Positions 1-5,266 of a DNA stretch of 5,266 nt are shown here, one piece after another. How positions within the stretch are numbered: the first letter of the stretch is position 1; the number at the start of each line of letters is the position of its first letter. A program made the translations under genes and the position numbers. Origin of the DNA: JBDRGX01 sp043817485 [NCBI: bacterium] (GTDB taxonomy: Bacteria > JBDRGX01); assembly GCA_043817485.1 (NCBI GenBank), contig JBDRGX010000130.1, positions 1 to 5,266 on the forward strand, given 5' to 3'. The notes under the pieces are model-generated. The model saw nothing but the letters and a program-made list of their open reading frames with translations, ran no database searches and was not told the DNA's origin.

Positions 1-1
1 A

Positions 2-493
2 AAAGAAGGAATAGAAGTATTTTTAAATCATGGGGTAGTAAGAATAGATGATTTTATAGAAATGCACACAGCTAATATTGAAGGTTGGCCTGATCAAGTC
101 AAAAGATATGCTGGATATGAATGTGAAGGAGGTTGGTTAACTGGATATACGCAATTGTTGGAATGGGAAGGATTAGATAGATTATTATATTATCGTAGAG
201 AATGGCAAAAAATGTTTAAAGAACAAGGACTTATAAATATGGATTTTCCAAAAGAAAAAATGGAATTTATTAAAAGCAAAGTAAATAAAAAACTTCCTCA
301 TATAAATTATATGGTAAATAAAGGATGGCGAAATGCAGATAATGCTTTAATTGACTCTATTTCCAAAAATGAACCTTGTGAAAATGCTGGAGCTATTGAT
401 GCTGCAATATCATTAGCATGCGTTGAAGCTGCCATTGAATCTGGGAAAACACATAACCCAGTTAGTTTAAATTTAAATAGATGGAAAATATAA
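2..493 (+). CDS. C-terminal part of a probable Gfo/Idh/MocA family oxidoreductase (5' end outside window)
   Basis: The frame is open from the first bases of the window, so this is the last 163 residues of a longer protein; the Met at position 62 is internal, not the start. The visible part fits the C-terminal domain of NAD(P)-dependent sugar or cyclitol dehydrogenases of the Gfo/Idh/MocA family. An early strand, GVVRIDDFIE, resembles the family's substrate-domain sheet. Near the end, KGWRNADNALIDSI is followed by an Ala-rich helix (AIDAAISLACVEAAIESGK) like the usual family ending, in which conserved alanines precede a 'sGr.v' turn. The Rossmann domain and catalytic Lys/His would lie upstream and cannot be checked. 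It has several Trp and Tyr residues (GGWLTGY, LLYYRREW), which may line a sugar site. A strong terminator follows, so it ends its transcription unit. The family call is from overall pattern; the substrate is unknown. Confidence 0.66.
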   Translation, partial: KEGIEVFLNHGVVRIDDFIEMHTANIEGWPDQVKRYAGYECEGGWLTGYTQLLEWEGLDRLLYYRREWQKMFKEQGLINMDFPKEKMEFIKSKVNKKLPHINYMVNKGWRNADNALIDSISKNEPCENAGAIDAAISLACVEAAIESGKTHNPVSLNLNRWKI

Positions 494-555
494 ATTTTAA
501 AAAAAGGAACATAGTTTTTATATCGCAGTATTTTACAACAATTAAATTTTCATGT

Positions 556-595
556 AAAATTAGGGTAAGATTTTATTTCTTGCCCTAATTTTTTT
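556..595 (+). terminator. Strong rho-independent terminator after the oxidoreductase gene
   Basis: The left arm (556-570) and right arm (578-592) pair over 15 bp with one G-U wobble. The stem core is TTAGGGTAAGA against TCTTGCCCTAA, and the loop is the 7 nt TTTTATT. A run of seven T (589-595) overlaps and follows the right arm. The GC block GGG/CCC stands out sharply from the AT-rich surroundings. It lies about 60 nt after the stop codon of the upstream gene and well before lpdA, so it should separate the two transcription units. Confidence 0.92.
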
Positions 596-701
596 ATATT
601 AAAGAAAAACAAACAATTTAAAAAACATTTAATAATTAAACTAGTAAAAGAAAAAATGCTATTAGAATAGAAAAACTAATTTATCATTTTATATAAAATT
701 A

Positions 702-730
702 TTGACAAAAGAAAAAATAAAAAATAAACA
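702..730 (+). promoter_or_regulatory. Candidate sigma-70 promoter for the lpdA operon
   Basis: A perfect -35 consensus TTGACA lies at 702-707. Seventeen bases downstream is a weak -10 candidate, TAAACA (725-730), matching TATAAT at only three positions. Transcription would begin near 737, giving a leader of about 40 nt before the lpdA ATG at 779. The preceding terminator makes a promoter in this gap necessary. The AT-richness makes chance -10-like words common, so the -35 is the stronger part of the call. The rest of the 494-778 gap shows nothing beyond this promoter, the terminator and the lpdA ribosome site. Confidence 0.5.
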
Positions 731-762
731 TTCATAAACTAATTTTTTATTTAAAAACAATT

Positions 763-766
763 GGAG
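763..766 (+). promoter_or_regulatory. Ribosome binding site of lpdA (decides the start)
   Basis: GGAG lies 12 nt before the ATG at 779. An in-frame TTG at 761 would add six residues (MEYYLK), but it overlaps this GGAG and has no ribosome site of its own. The protein also begins canonically at MKIGIIGSGPGG from 779. The ATG is therefore preferred. Confidence 0.65.
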
Positions 767-778
767 TATTATTTAAAA

Positions 779-2140
779 ATGAAAATTGGAATTATTGGTT
801 CAGGTCCTGGAGGATATGTAGCAGCATTAAGAGGTGCTCAATTAGGAGCTGAAATCGTTATTTTTGAAAAAGAAAATTTAGGTGGAGTTTGTTTAAATAA
901 AGGATGTATTCCTACAAAAGCCATTATTTCTTCCATAAATTTACTTCGTCAAGCAAAAGAATCTGAAAAATATGGGTTAAAAATAGAAAATGTTTCTTTT
1001 GATATTTCTCTTATAATTAAAAGAAGTGAGCAAATTGTAAATCAACTTCGTCAAGGAATAAATTATTTATTAAAAAAAAGAAATGTTAATTTAATTACAG
1101 GTAATGCTAAAATTTTAAAGCCCAATTTAATTGAAATAAAAAATAAAAATGGTAATTTAGAACAAATGGAGTTTGATAAAATAATTATTGCATCTGGAAG
1201 TTCGCCTTTTAAACCTTCATTTTTTCCTTTTGATCAAGATAAAATTTTAATTAGTGATGAAATTTTAAAAATAGAAAAAGTTCCAGAAAGTCTTATTATT
1301 ATTGGTGCTGGAGCTATTGGAATTGAATTTGCTACTATTTTTGCTGAATTAGGAACATCTGTCACTTTAATTGAAATGATGCCTCAAATTTTACCTGAAG
1401 AAGATGATGAAATAGTTGATATTTTGTTTAAAGAAATGAAGAAAAAAATCAAAATAAAAACTAATACAAAAATTGAAAAAATTTCTATTAAAGATGGTTT
1501 TCCTTTAATTGAAACTTCACAAGGAGAAAAATTAAAAGCAGAAAAAGTTTTAGTAGTTGTTGGTAGAGATATAAATAATGAAAGTTTTAAAAAATTAAAT
1601 ATTCTAATGGATGAAAAATATATAAAAACAAATAATAAAATGGAAACAAGTATTTCTGGAATTTATGCGATAGGAGATTTAACAGGTCCTCCATTTTTGG
1701 CTCATAAAGCATCAGCACAAGGAATTGTTGCTATTCAAAATGCTTTAGAAAAAGAAACAATAATGAACAATGTTATTCCTTCTTGTATTTTTTCTTTTCC
1801 AGAAATAGCAAGAGTTGGTTTAACTGAAAAACAAGTTCAAGAAAAAAAATATCAATATAAAATAGGAAAATTTCCATTTCAAGCTATTGGAAAAGCAATT
1901 ACATCTGGAGAATATGTAGGAATGGTTAAAGTTATCGTAGATGCAGAAACAAATAAAATACTTGGAGCTCATATTATTGGAAACAATGCTTCTAATCTTA
2001 TTCACGAAATAGCTTTAGCTATAAAATCAGAAATATCTGTAGAAGATGTAGCAACGCTTATACATGCTCATCCTACTCTATCAGAAGGCATTGCAGAAGC
2101 TTGTGATGCTGTATTCGGGAGACAAATACATTATGTATGA
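779..2140 (+). CDS. lpdA: Dihydrolipoamide dehydrogenase (E3)
   Basis: This FAD flavoenzyme of 453 aa reoxidises dihydrolipoamide with NAD+ in the cytoplasm. It serves as the E3 subunit of 2-oxoacid dehydrogenase complexes and as L protein of glycine cleavage. The FAD-binding GSGPGG lies at residues 7-12. The redox-active disulfide is Cys38/Cys43 in GGVCLNKGCIPTK. The NAD-binding GAGAIG is at 176-181, followed by Glu183. The second FAD motif, IYAIGD, is at 295-300. The C-terminal dimerisation domain ends with HAHPTLSEG, supplying the catalytic His431-Glu436 pair. All key residues are present and the length is slightly short of the usual 460-475. The CNKGCIPTK form with the C-terminal His-Glu pair separates it from mercuric or glutathione reductase. 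No E1, E2 or gcv genes are in the window, so its partner complex is unknown. It leads a probable four-gene operon and its end overlaps queD by 8 nt. Confidence 0.96.
   Translation: MKIGIIGSGPGGYVAALRGAQLGAEIVIFEKENLGGVCLNKGCIPTKAIISSINLLRQAKESEKYGLKIENVSFDISLIIKRSEQIVNQLRQGINYLLKKRNVNLITGNAKILKPNLIEIKNKNGNLEQMEFDKIIIASGSSPFKPSFFPFDQDKILISDEILKIEKVPESLIIIGAGAIGIEFATIFAELGTSVTLIEMMPQILPEEDDEIVDILFKEMKKKIKIKTNTKIEKISIKDGFPLIETSQGEKLKAEKVLVVVGRDINNESFKKLNILMDEKYIKTNNKMETSISGIYAIGDLTGPPFLAHKASAQGIVAIQNALEKETIMNNVIPSCIFSFPEIARVGLTEKQVQEKKYQYKIGKFPFQAIGKAITSGEYVGMVKVIVDAETNKILGAHIIGNNASNLIHEIALAIKSEISVEDVATLIHAHPTLSEGIAEACDAVFGRQIHYV
2117..2121 (+). promoter_or_regulatory. Ribosome binding site of queD inside lpdA
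   Basis: GGGAG sits in the last codons of lpdA (encoding Gly-Arg), 11 nt before the ATG at 2133. It is 23 nt before the in-frame ATG at 2145, which is too far. It thus favours the overlapping start at 2133 over 2145, and over the upstream in-frame ATG at 2064, which would lie deep inside lpdA. Confidence 0.65.
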
Positions 2141-2486
2141 AATAATGATTGAAGACTATTTTTCATCAGCTCATAAATTAAAAGAATATAAGGGTAATTG
2201 TGAAAATCTTCATGGTCATAATTGGAAAGTACAAGTTTTTGTAAAAGGACAAGAATTAGATAAATTGGGAATCTTAGTAGATTTTAGAGAATTAAAAAAA
2301 GAAGTAAAAAATATTTTAAAAAAAATTGATCATATTTATTTAAATGAATTATCATTTTTCAAAAATATAAATCCTACTACAGAAAATATTGCTAAATTTA
2401 TTTTTGATTCTTTAAAAGAAAAAATAAATGTTTTTAAAATATCTGTTTGGGAATCAGAAATTTGTTGTGCTATATATTTTGAATAA
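2133..2486 (+). CDS. queD: 6-carboxy-5,6,7,8-tetrahydropterin synthase (QueD)
   Basis: This zinc enzyme of 117 aa is a homologue of 6-pyruvoyl-tetrahydropterin synthase. It converts 7,8-dihydroneopterin triphosphate to 6-carboxytetrahydropterin, an early step toward preQ0/queuosine, the modified base of tRNA anticodons. The zinc ligands are His14 (FSSAH), His27 and His29 (LHGHN). Cys23 in CENLHGH (CxxxHGH) is the catalytic cysteine spaced as in E. coli QueD, which favours QueD over the folate-type PTPS-III that has Glu there. The catalytic Asp66-His67 (IDH), the PTTEN motif (81-85) and substrate-binding Glu107 (WES) are all in place. Length is normal for QueD (about 118-121). Its first 8 nt overlap the end of lpdA, suggesting translational coupling. 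No queC, queE or queF is in the window, so the pathway assignment rests on this protein alone. Confidence 0.92.
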   Translation: MYEIMIEDYFSSAHKLKEYKGNCENLHGHNWKVQVFVKGQELDKLGILVDFRELKKEVKNILKKIDHIYLNELSFFKNINPTTENIAKFIFDSLKEKINVFKISVWESEICCAIYFE

Positions 2487-2527
2487 AAATAACAAAAAAT
2501 AATTTATTTAATAATGAGAGATAAAAA

Positions 2528-3280
2528 ATGAAACAAAAAATTTTGTTTATTATTTTTATTTTGTTTATTGTTTTTAAAAGTTATTCTTGGGAAATAACTT
2601 TTACTACAATGACTGGGCTAATTATTACTCAAACAGATCCAGTAGTAGGTGCTAATAATGTAAGTCCTACAACTGGTAAATCTGTTTATTTTTCTCAAGC
2701 AATGGATGAAAGCACTTTAACAATAGAAAATCTTTTTCTTGTTGATTTAAAAACAATGACACCTATAAAACCAGATCATATTACTTATTATTCTTCATCA
2801 AAAAAAGCAAGTCTTATTGGTTTTTCTAAACTTTCTAGTAATGGAAATTATGCTATTGTTATTACTGAAGGAGTAAAAGATATTTATGGAAATTCATTAG
2901 ATAAAAATATGCCTTCTTATACTTCTAATTCTGCATTTGGCAGTGTTTGGATGTATGAATTTTTTACTGGAAATTCTCCAGAAGTAATTTCTACTTTAAT
3001 AGGTGATATTTCTGGAATTGGAACAGGTGGTCAAGAAAATGTACCAGTTGATGCAAAAATATCTATTTCTTTTAATAGGAATATGAATCAATCTTCGTTT
3101 AGTGCTGAAAATATTACAATGAAAAATAAAACAAATAATCAAGTTATTCCGATTACTTTTTCTTATAATTCATCACAACAACTTTTGGAAATTACTTCAA
3201 CAAAAGATTTAGAGTTTTGTACAACTTATATAATTTCTTTAACTAATATTCAAGATAATTCTGGGAATATAATACCATAA
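2528..3280 (+). CDS. Secreted or envelope protein with two Ig-like Big_5 (SbsA-type) domains
   Basis: The protein has 250 aa. Residues 1-20 form a signal peptide: Lys2 and Lys4, a very hydrophobic stretch at 5-16 (ILFIIFILFIVF), and a likely cut after SYS. Two bacterial Ig-like units follow. Unit 1 (about 36-148) has the family hallmarks DPVVGANNVSP, VYFSQAMDESTL, a DIYGN turn and a closing VWMYEFFTG strand. Unit 2 (about 151-250) repeats them with ENVPVDAKISISFNRNMN and a DNSGN turn, but stops immediately after it, without the closing strand. Such domains usually act as adhesive or spacer modules on surface proteins, so the product is probably exported, but its specific job is unknown. There is no transmembrane anchor, Cys lipobox or sorting signal at the C terminus. 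A GAGAG ribosome site (2516-2520) lies 7 nt before the ATG. It sits 41 nt after queD and 32 nt before efp, probably in the same transcript. Confidence 0.75.
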   Translation: MKQKILFIIFILFIVFKSYSWEITFTTMTGLIITQTDPVVGANNVSPTTGKSVYFSQAMDESTLTIENLFLVDLKTMTPIKPDHITYYSSSKKASLIGFSKLSSNGNYAIVITEGVKDIYGNSLDKNMPSYTSNSAFGSVWMYEFFTGNSPEVISTLIGDISGIGTGGQENVPVDAKISISFNRNMNQSSFSAENITMKNKTNNQVIPITFSYNSSQQLLEITSTKDLEFCTTYIISLTNIQDNSGNIIP

Positions 3281-3284
3281 TTTA

Positions 3285-3300
3285 ATAAGCTTATGCTTAT
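3285..3300 (+). promoter_or_regulatory. Small hairpin directly abutting the efp ribosome binding site
   Basis: ATAAGC (3285-3290) and GCTTAT (3295-3300) are perfect inverted repeats around the tetraloop TTAT. The efp ribosome site GGGAG (3301-3305) begins on the very next base, and the ATG follows 7 nt after that. No T run follows, so this is not a terminator. It could shape ribosome access to efp or protect a processed 5' end, but a 6-bp AT-rich stem may also be coincidence. Confidence 0.35.
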
Positions 3301-3312
3301 GGGAGAAAGTAA

Positions 3313-3870
3313 ATGTTATCTGCAAATGATTTAAGAAAAGGAAATTTAATTTCACTTGAAGGAGAAATTTTTTCTTGCACAGATTTTCAAAGAACAAAAG
3401 CTGGAAAAGGCGGTGCCTTTATTGATACAAAATTAAAAAACATAAAAACTGGAAAAATTATCAATAAAAGATTTAGATCAGAAGATAAATTAGATAGAGT
3501 TTATTTTGAATCTCGAAAAATGACTTATTTATATAAAAGCAATAATGATTTTATGTTTATGGATAATGGAAGTTATGAACAAGTTTCTATTTCAAAAGAA
3601 ATATTAGGAGATGCTTTAAATTATTTAAAAGAAAATATGGAAGTAGAAGTAAATTATTGTGAAGGTAATATTATTAGCATAGAATTACCATTATTTGTCA
3701 AGTTAAAGGTAATTAATAGTGAACCAGTATTGAAAGGAGATAGAGTTACAGCAGTTATGAAACAAGTAGAATTAGAAACTGGTTATAAAATTTCTGTCCC
3801 AATGTTTATCAATGAAGGAGAGACAATTACTATTGATACAAGAACAGGAGAATATTTAGAAAGAGGATAA
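3313..3870 (+). CDS. efp: Translation elongation factor P
   Basis: EF-P (185 aa, normal length) binds between the ribosomal P and E sites and relieves stalling at polyproline stretches. The KOW-like N-terminal domain spans about 1-62 and carries the tip loop KAGKGGAF, with Lys32 at the position that is post-translationally modified in many bacteria. The central OB domain (about 66-126) includes the typical FMDNGSYEQ. The C-terminal OB domain holds the family signature ETGYKISVP...NEGE (155-170), and the protein ends with the classic DTRTGEYLER. The usual Pro two residues before the tip Lys is Ala30 here. No epmA, epmB or other modifying enzyme is visible in the window. The start is supported by GGGAG 7 nt upstream. 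Neighbours are an exported Ig-like protein upstream and a long non-coding spacer downstream, which makes this the probable last gene of the lpdA operon. Confidence 0.96.
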   Translation: MLSANDLRKGNLISLEGEIFSCTDFQRTKAGKGGAFIDTKLKNIKTGKIINKRFRSEDKLDRVYFESRKMTYLYKSNNDFMFMDNGSYEQVSISKEILGDALNYLKENMEVEVNYCEGNIISIELPLFVKLKVINSEPVLKGDRVTAVMKQVELETGYKISVPMFINEGETITIDTRTGEYLERG

Positions 3871-3887
3871 TGTTTTATAATATGAAA

Positions 3888-3967
3888 ATTCGAAATACGA
3901 ATATAGAAATACGAAACAAATTCGAATAACAAAAATTCGAATGTTCTAAACAAAAAAATACGAATAT
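3888..3967. repeat. CGAA-rich degenerate repeat tract
   Basis: Six CGAA tetranucleotides occur within 74 bp (starting at 3891, 3898, 3912, 3923, 3938 and 3961), mostly in the contexts TTCGAAT/A or TACGAAT/A. CG is otherwise scarce in this AT-rich window. TTCGAA is self-complementary: ATTCGAA (3888-3894) can pair with TTCGAAT at 3921-3927 or 3936-3942. From memory, tracts alternating CGAAAT, CGAATA and CGAAACAAATTC occur between genes in several uncultured bacterial lineages; this looks like a decayed member. Its role is unknown. Confidence 0.55.
3926..3954 (+). repeat. Direct repeat, copy A (29 bp)
   Basis: This copy matches 4047-4075 at 25 of 29 positions without gaps. The shared core reads ATAAC-AAAAT-AATGTTC-AAACAAA. 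It lies 121 bp upstream of copy B, within the CGAA-rich tract, and differs from B partly by keeping TCGA where B has ACAA. Confidence 0.55.
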
Positions 3968-4046
3968 CATATTTTTAATTCAAAATCATAAACATTTTAA
4001 TTCATTCCATAAGAACGAGATATTGGTAAAAACGAAAAAAATTTAA

Positions 4047-4075
4047 ATAACCAAAATACAAATGTTCAAAACAAA
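4047..4075 (+). repeat. Direct repeat, copy B (29 bp)
   Basis: This is the second, more AT-shifted copy of the repeat at 3926-3954 (25/29 identical). The CGAA word of copy A has become CAAA here, which is the change expected from C-to-T mutation on the other strand. Its end directly precedes the TTGAAA promoter candidate of fabZ. Confidence 0.55.
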
Positions 4076-4076
4076 T

Positions 4077-4106
4077 TTGAAATATAAAAATACAAAAAAA
4101 TAAATA
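4077..4106 (+). promoter_or_regulatory. Weak promoter candidate for fabZ-lpxA
   Basis: TTGAAA (4077-4082) resembles a -35 element, with TAAATA (4101-4106) 18 bases further on as a poor -10. TATATT at 4105-4110 is a better -10 but would be spaced 22 bases. The 291-bp gap makes a promoter before fabZ likely, but its exact place cannot be fixed in sequence this rich in A and T. Confidence 0.25.
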
Positions 4107-4147
4107 TATTAAAAAATAAAATCCACAAATTATAAAAATAAAAATTT

Positions 4148-4154
4148 TAAGGAG
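4148..4154 (+). promoter_or_regulatory. Ribosome binding site of fabZ
   Basis: TAAGGAG is the fullest Shine-Dalgarno match in the window, 7 nt before the fabZ ATG. It fixes the start at 4162 and suggests fabZ is efficiently translated. Confidence 0.85.
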
Positions 4155-4161
4155 ATTTTAA

Positions 4162-4605
4162 ATGACAGATATAATATTAGATATAAAAGAAATTCAAAAA
4201 TACTTACCACATCGTTATCCATTTCTTTTAGTAGATAAAATTTTAAATTTAGAACCAGGAAAAAAAATTTGTGGCATAAAAAATGTAACAATAAATGAAA
4301 GTTTTTTTCAAGGACATTTTCCAGATCATCCAGTAATGCCTGGTGTTTTAATTATTGAAGCATTAGCTCAAGTTTGTTCAGTATTACTTCTTTATTCTAA
4401 CAAAGAAATTCAAAAAAAACTTTTTTATTTAAGTGGATTAAATAATGTAAGATTTAGAAAACCAGTATTTCCTGGAGATCAATTAAAATTAGAAGGAGAA
4501 ATAGTAAAAATTAGAAGTAAATTTGCAATAATGAATGCAAAAGCATACATAGAAAATGAAATATCTGCTGAAGCAACTATAATGGCAAGTTTAGTTGAAA
4601 AATAA
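4162..4605 (+). CDS. fabZ: (3R)-hydroxyacyl-[ACP] dehydratase FabZ
   Basis: FabZ (147 aa, normal for the family) removes water from 3-hydroxyacyl-ACP to give trans-2-enoyl-ACP in type II fatty-acid synthesis. It has a hot-dog fold and works in the cytoplasm as a dimer or trimer of dimers. The N-terminal signature LPHRYPFLLVDKI is at 15-27. The active-site region FFQGHFPDHPVMPGVLIIEA contains catalytic His52, and Glu66 follows on the central helix in IEALAQ. The C-terminal part shows the usual NNVRFRKPVFPGDQL segment. The residue pattern and length point to FabZ rather than FabA, which is longer and uses Asp in place of this Glu. lpxA follows after 21 nt. Both enzymes draw on 3-hydroxyacyl-ACP, and their linkage is common in bacteria that make lipid A. 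Unlike the Bacteroidetes arrangement, fabZ is not fused to lpxC: the upstream spacer is non-coding. Confidence 0.97.
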   Translation: MTDIILDIKEIQKYLPHRYPFLLVDKILNLEPGKKICGIKNVTINESFFQGHFPDHPVMPGVLIIEALAQVCSVLLLYSNKEIQKKLFYLSGLNNVRFRKPVFPGDQLKLEGEIVKIRSKFAIMNAKAYIENEISAEATIMASLVEK

Positions 4606-4626
4606 TAAATAAAAAAGGAAAATAAA

Positions 4627-5266
4627 ATGGCTATTCATTCATTATCAATAGTTCATCCAAAAGCACAAATTTCAGAAAAAGCAGAAATAGGTCCTTTTGC
4701 TATTATTGAAAAAGATGTTTTTATAGGAGATGGAACTATAATTGGTTCTCATAGCGTTATTAAACAATGGACATCCATTGGAAACAATAACAAAATAGGT
4801 ATTGGTGTTGTTATTGGAGAAATTCCTCAAGATATAAAATTTAAAAATATAAAAAGTTATTGTAAAATTGGAAATAATAATATAATTAGAGAATATGTTA
4901 CTATTCATCGAGCAACAGAAGAAGAATCTACTACTCAAATAGGTAATGAAAATTTTTTAATGGCTTATAGTCATATTGCTCATAATTGTCAAATAGGAAA
5001 TAAAGTAGTTATAGTTAATTATGCTGGACTTAGTGGTTATGTTTGTGTAGAAGATGAAGCTTTTATTTCTGGACTTGCTGGAATTCATCAATTTGTAAAA
5101 ATAGGTACTTTATCAATAATAGGAGGTCATTCTAAAATTACCCAAGATGTACCGCCTTATGTTATGGCAGAAGGGAATCCAGCAAAATTAAAAGGACTAA
5201 ATGTAATTGGTTTGAAAAGATCTGGATTTTCAGAAGAAACAAGAAATATATTAAAAAAAACTTATA
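4627..5266 (+). CDS. lpxA: UDP-N-acetylglucosamine O-acyltransferase LpxA (3' end outside window)
   Basis: LpxA moves a 3-hydroxyacyl chain from ACP to the 3-position of UDP-GlcNAc, the first step of lipid A synthesis, in the cytoplasm. The 213 visible residues (of about 260) cover the whole left-handed beta-helix, built of hexapeptide repeats such as AEIGPF, VFIGDG and CKIGNN. Family blocks seen are VIGEIPQD (62-69), NNIIREYVTIHR (84-95) and YSHIAHNC (114-121). Catalytic His119 corresponds to E. coli His125, and His154 in GIHQF corresponds to His160. The later block DVPPYV is followed by GNPAKLKG and GLKRSGFS. The C-terminal helical domain is cut off by the window end. Gly167 aligns with E. 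coli Gly173, the acyl-length ruler, hinting at a long (about C14) acyl donor. AAGGAA (4615-4620) precedes the ATG by 6 nt, and the gene is probably co-transcribed with fabZ. LpxD, the related repeat enzyme, lacks this HIAHNC/REYVTIHR combination. Confidence 0.97.
   Translation, partial: MAIHSLSIVHPKAQISEKAEIGPFAIIEKDVFIGDGTIIGSHSVIKQWTSIGNNNKIGIGVVIGEIPQDIKFKNIKSYCKIGNNNIIREYVTIHRATEEESTTQIGNENFLMAYSHIAHNCQIGNKVVIVNYAGLSGYVCVEDEAFISGLAGIHQFVKIGTLSIIGGHSKITQDVPPYVMAEGNPAKLKGLNVIGLKRSGFSEETRNILKKTY

Larger units (their letters stand above)
3871..4161. other. 291-bp non-coding spacer, CGAA-rich then A-rich
   Basis: No plausible gene was found on either strand between efp and fabZ. The first part (about 3888-3967) is dense in CGAA words. 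A diverged 29-bp direct repeat spans it and the second half, and the last 90 bases are nearly all A and T. There is no clear hairpin with a T run, so where the efp transcript ends is not evident. Ten bases (TTTTAATTCA) recur exactly at 3973-3982 and 3995-4004, which may be chance in such AT-rich sequence. Confidence 0.7.

Noticed and set aside
761-778. TTG start for lpdA adding six residues
   Set aside because: The TTG overlaps the GGAG ribosome site, and the canonical flavoprotein N terminus begins at the ATG at 779.
1820-2005. 61-codon open frame on the minus strand inside lpdA
   Set aside because: It lies wholly opposite conserved LpdA coding sequence, and its product is low-complexity (Phe, Ser, Asn) as expected from the complement of A-rich codons.
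2064-2132. Longer N terminus for queD from the ATG at 2064
   Set aside because: It would add 23 residues overlapping lpdA with no family counterpart, whereas the start at 2133 gives the standard QueD length and has GGGAG upstream.
2501-2513. AT palindrome after queD as a terminator
   Set aside because: AAATAA and TTATTT are separated by a single base, so no usable loop can form, and there is no GC pairing or T run.
3293-3334. 13-codon micro-ORF overlapping the efp start
   Set aside because: It lacks a ribosome site, begins in the loop of the small hairpin, and is short enough to be chance.
3888-3967. CRISPR-like array in the CGAA-rich spacer
   Set aside because: The CGAA words are irregularly spaced (7 to 23 nt), there are no unique spacers of constant length, and no cas genes are nearby.
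4672-4938. 88-codon open frame on the minus strand inside lpxA
   Set aside because: It is antisense to strongly conserved LpxA hexapeptide repeats. Its Asn/Phe/Tyr-rich product matches no family I recognise and it has no ribosome site.

Overview
The window is very AT-rich (by eye about a quarter G+C) and carries seven genes, all on the + strand. The pair fabZ-lpxA, the latter encoding the first enzyme of lipid A synthesis, points to a bacterium with a lipopolysaccharide outer membrane. The A/T-biased codons, a short secreted Ig-like (Big_5) protein among housekeeping genes, and a degenerate CGAA-rich spacer of a type I recall from uncultured candidate-phylum genomes suggest a poorly characterised Gram-negative lineage. 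I cannot name the phylum from the sequence alone.

Layout. Positions 2-493 hold the 3' end of a probable Gfo/Idh/MocA-type sugar dehydrogenase, closed by a strong intrinsic terminator (556-595). After an AT-rich leader with a TTGACA promoter candidate (702-730) comes a probable operon: lpdA (dihydrolipoamide dehydrogenase, 779-2140), queD (2133-2486, overlapping lpdA by 8 nt), a secreted protein with two Big_5/SbsA-like domains (2528-3280), and efp (elongation factor P, 3313-3870). A 291-bp non-coding spacer (3871-4161) follows, with six CGAA tetranucleotides in its first part and a diverged 29-bp direct repeat. The second transcription unit is fabZ (4162-4605) and lpxA (4627 to beyond the window end).

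How the genes relate. FabZ and LpxA both act on 3-hydroxyacyl-ACP: FabZ dehydrates it for fatty-acid elongation and LpxA transfers the acyl chain to UDP-GlcNAc for lipid A, so their pairing places a metabolic branch point in one unit. The lpdA-queD-Big_5-efp group mixes 2-oxoacid dehydrogenase/glycine cleavage chemistry, queuosine precursor synthesis, an envelope or secreted protein and translation. Nothing in the sequence shows a shared pathway, so this looks like co-transcription rather than a functional system.

No mobile element, CRISPR array, tRNA or rRNA was seen. The genes are mostly ordinary core genes. The points most worth a second look are the CGAA-rich spacer, the C-terminally short second Big_5 domain, and the Ala-for-Pro change in the EF-P tip loop.
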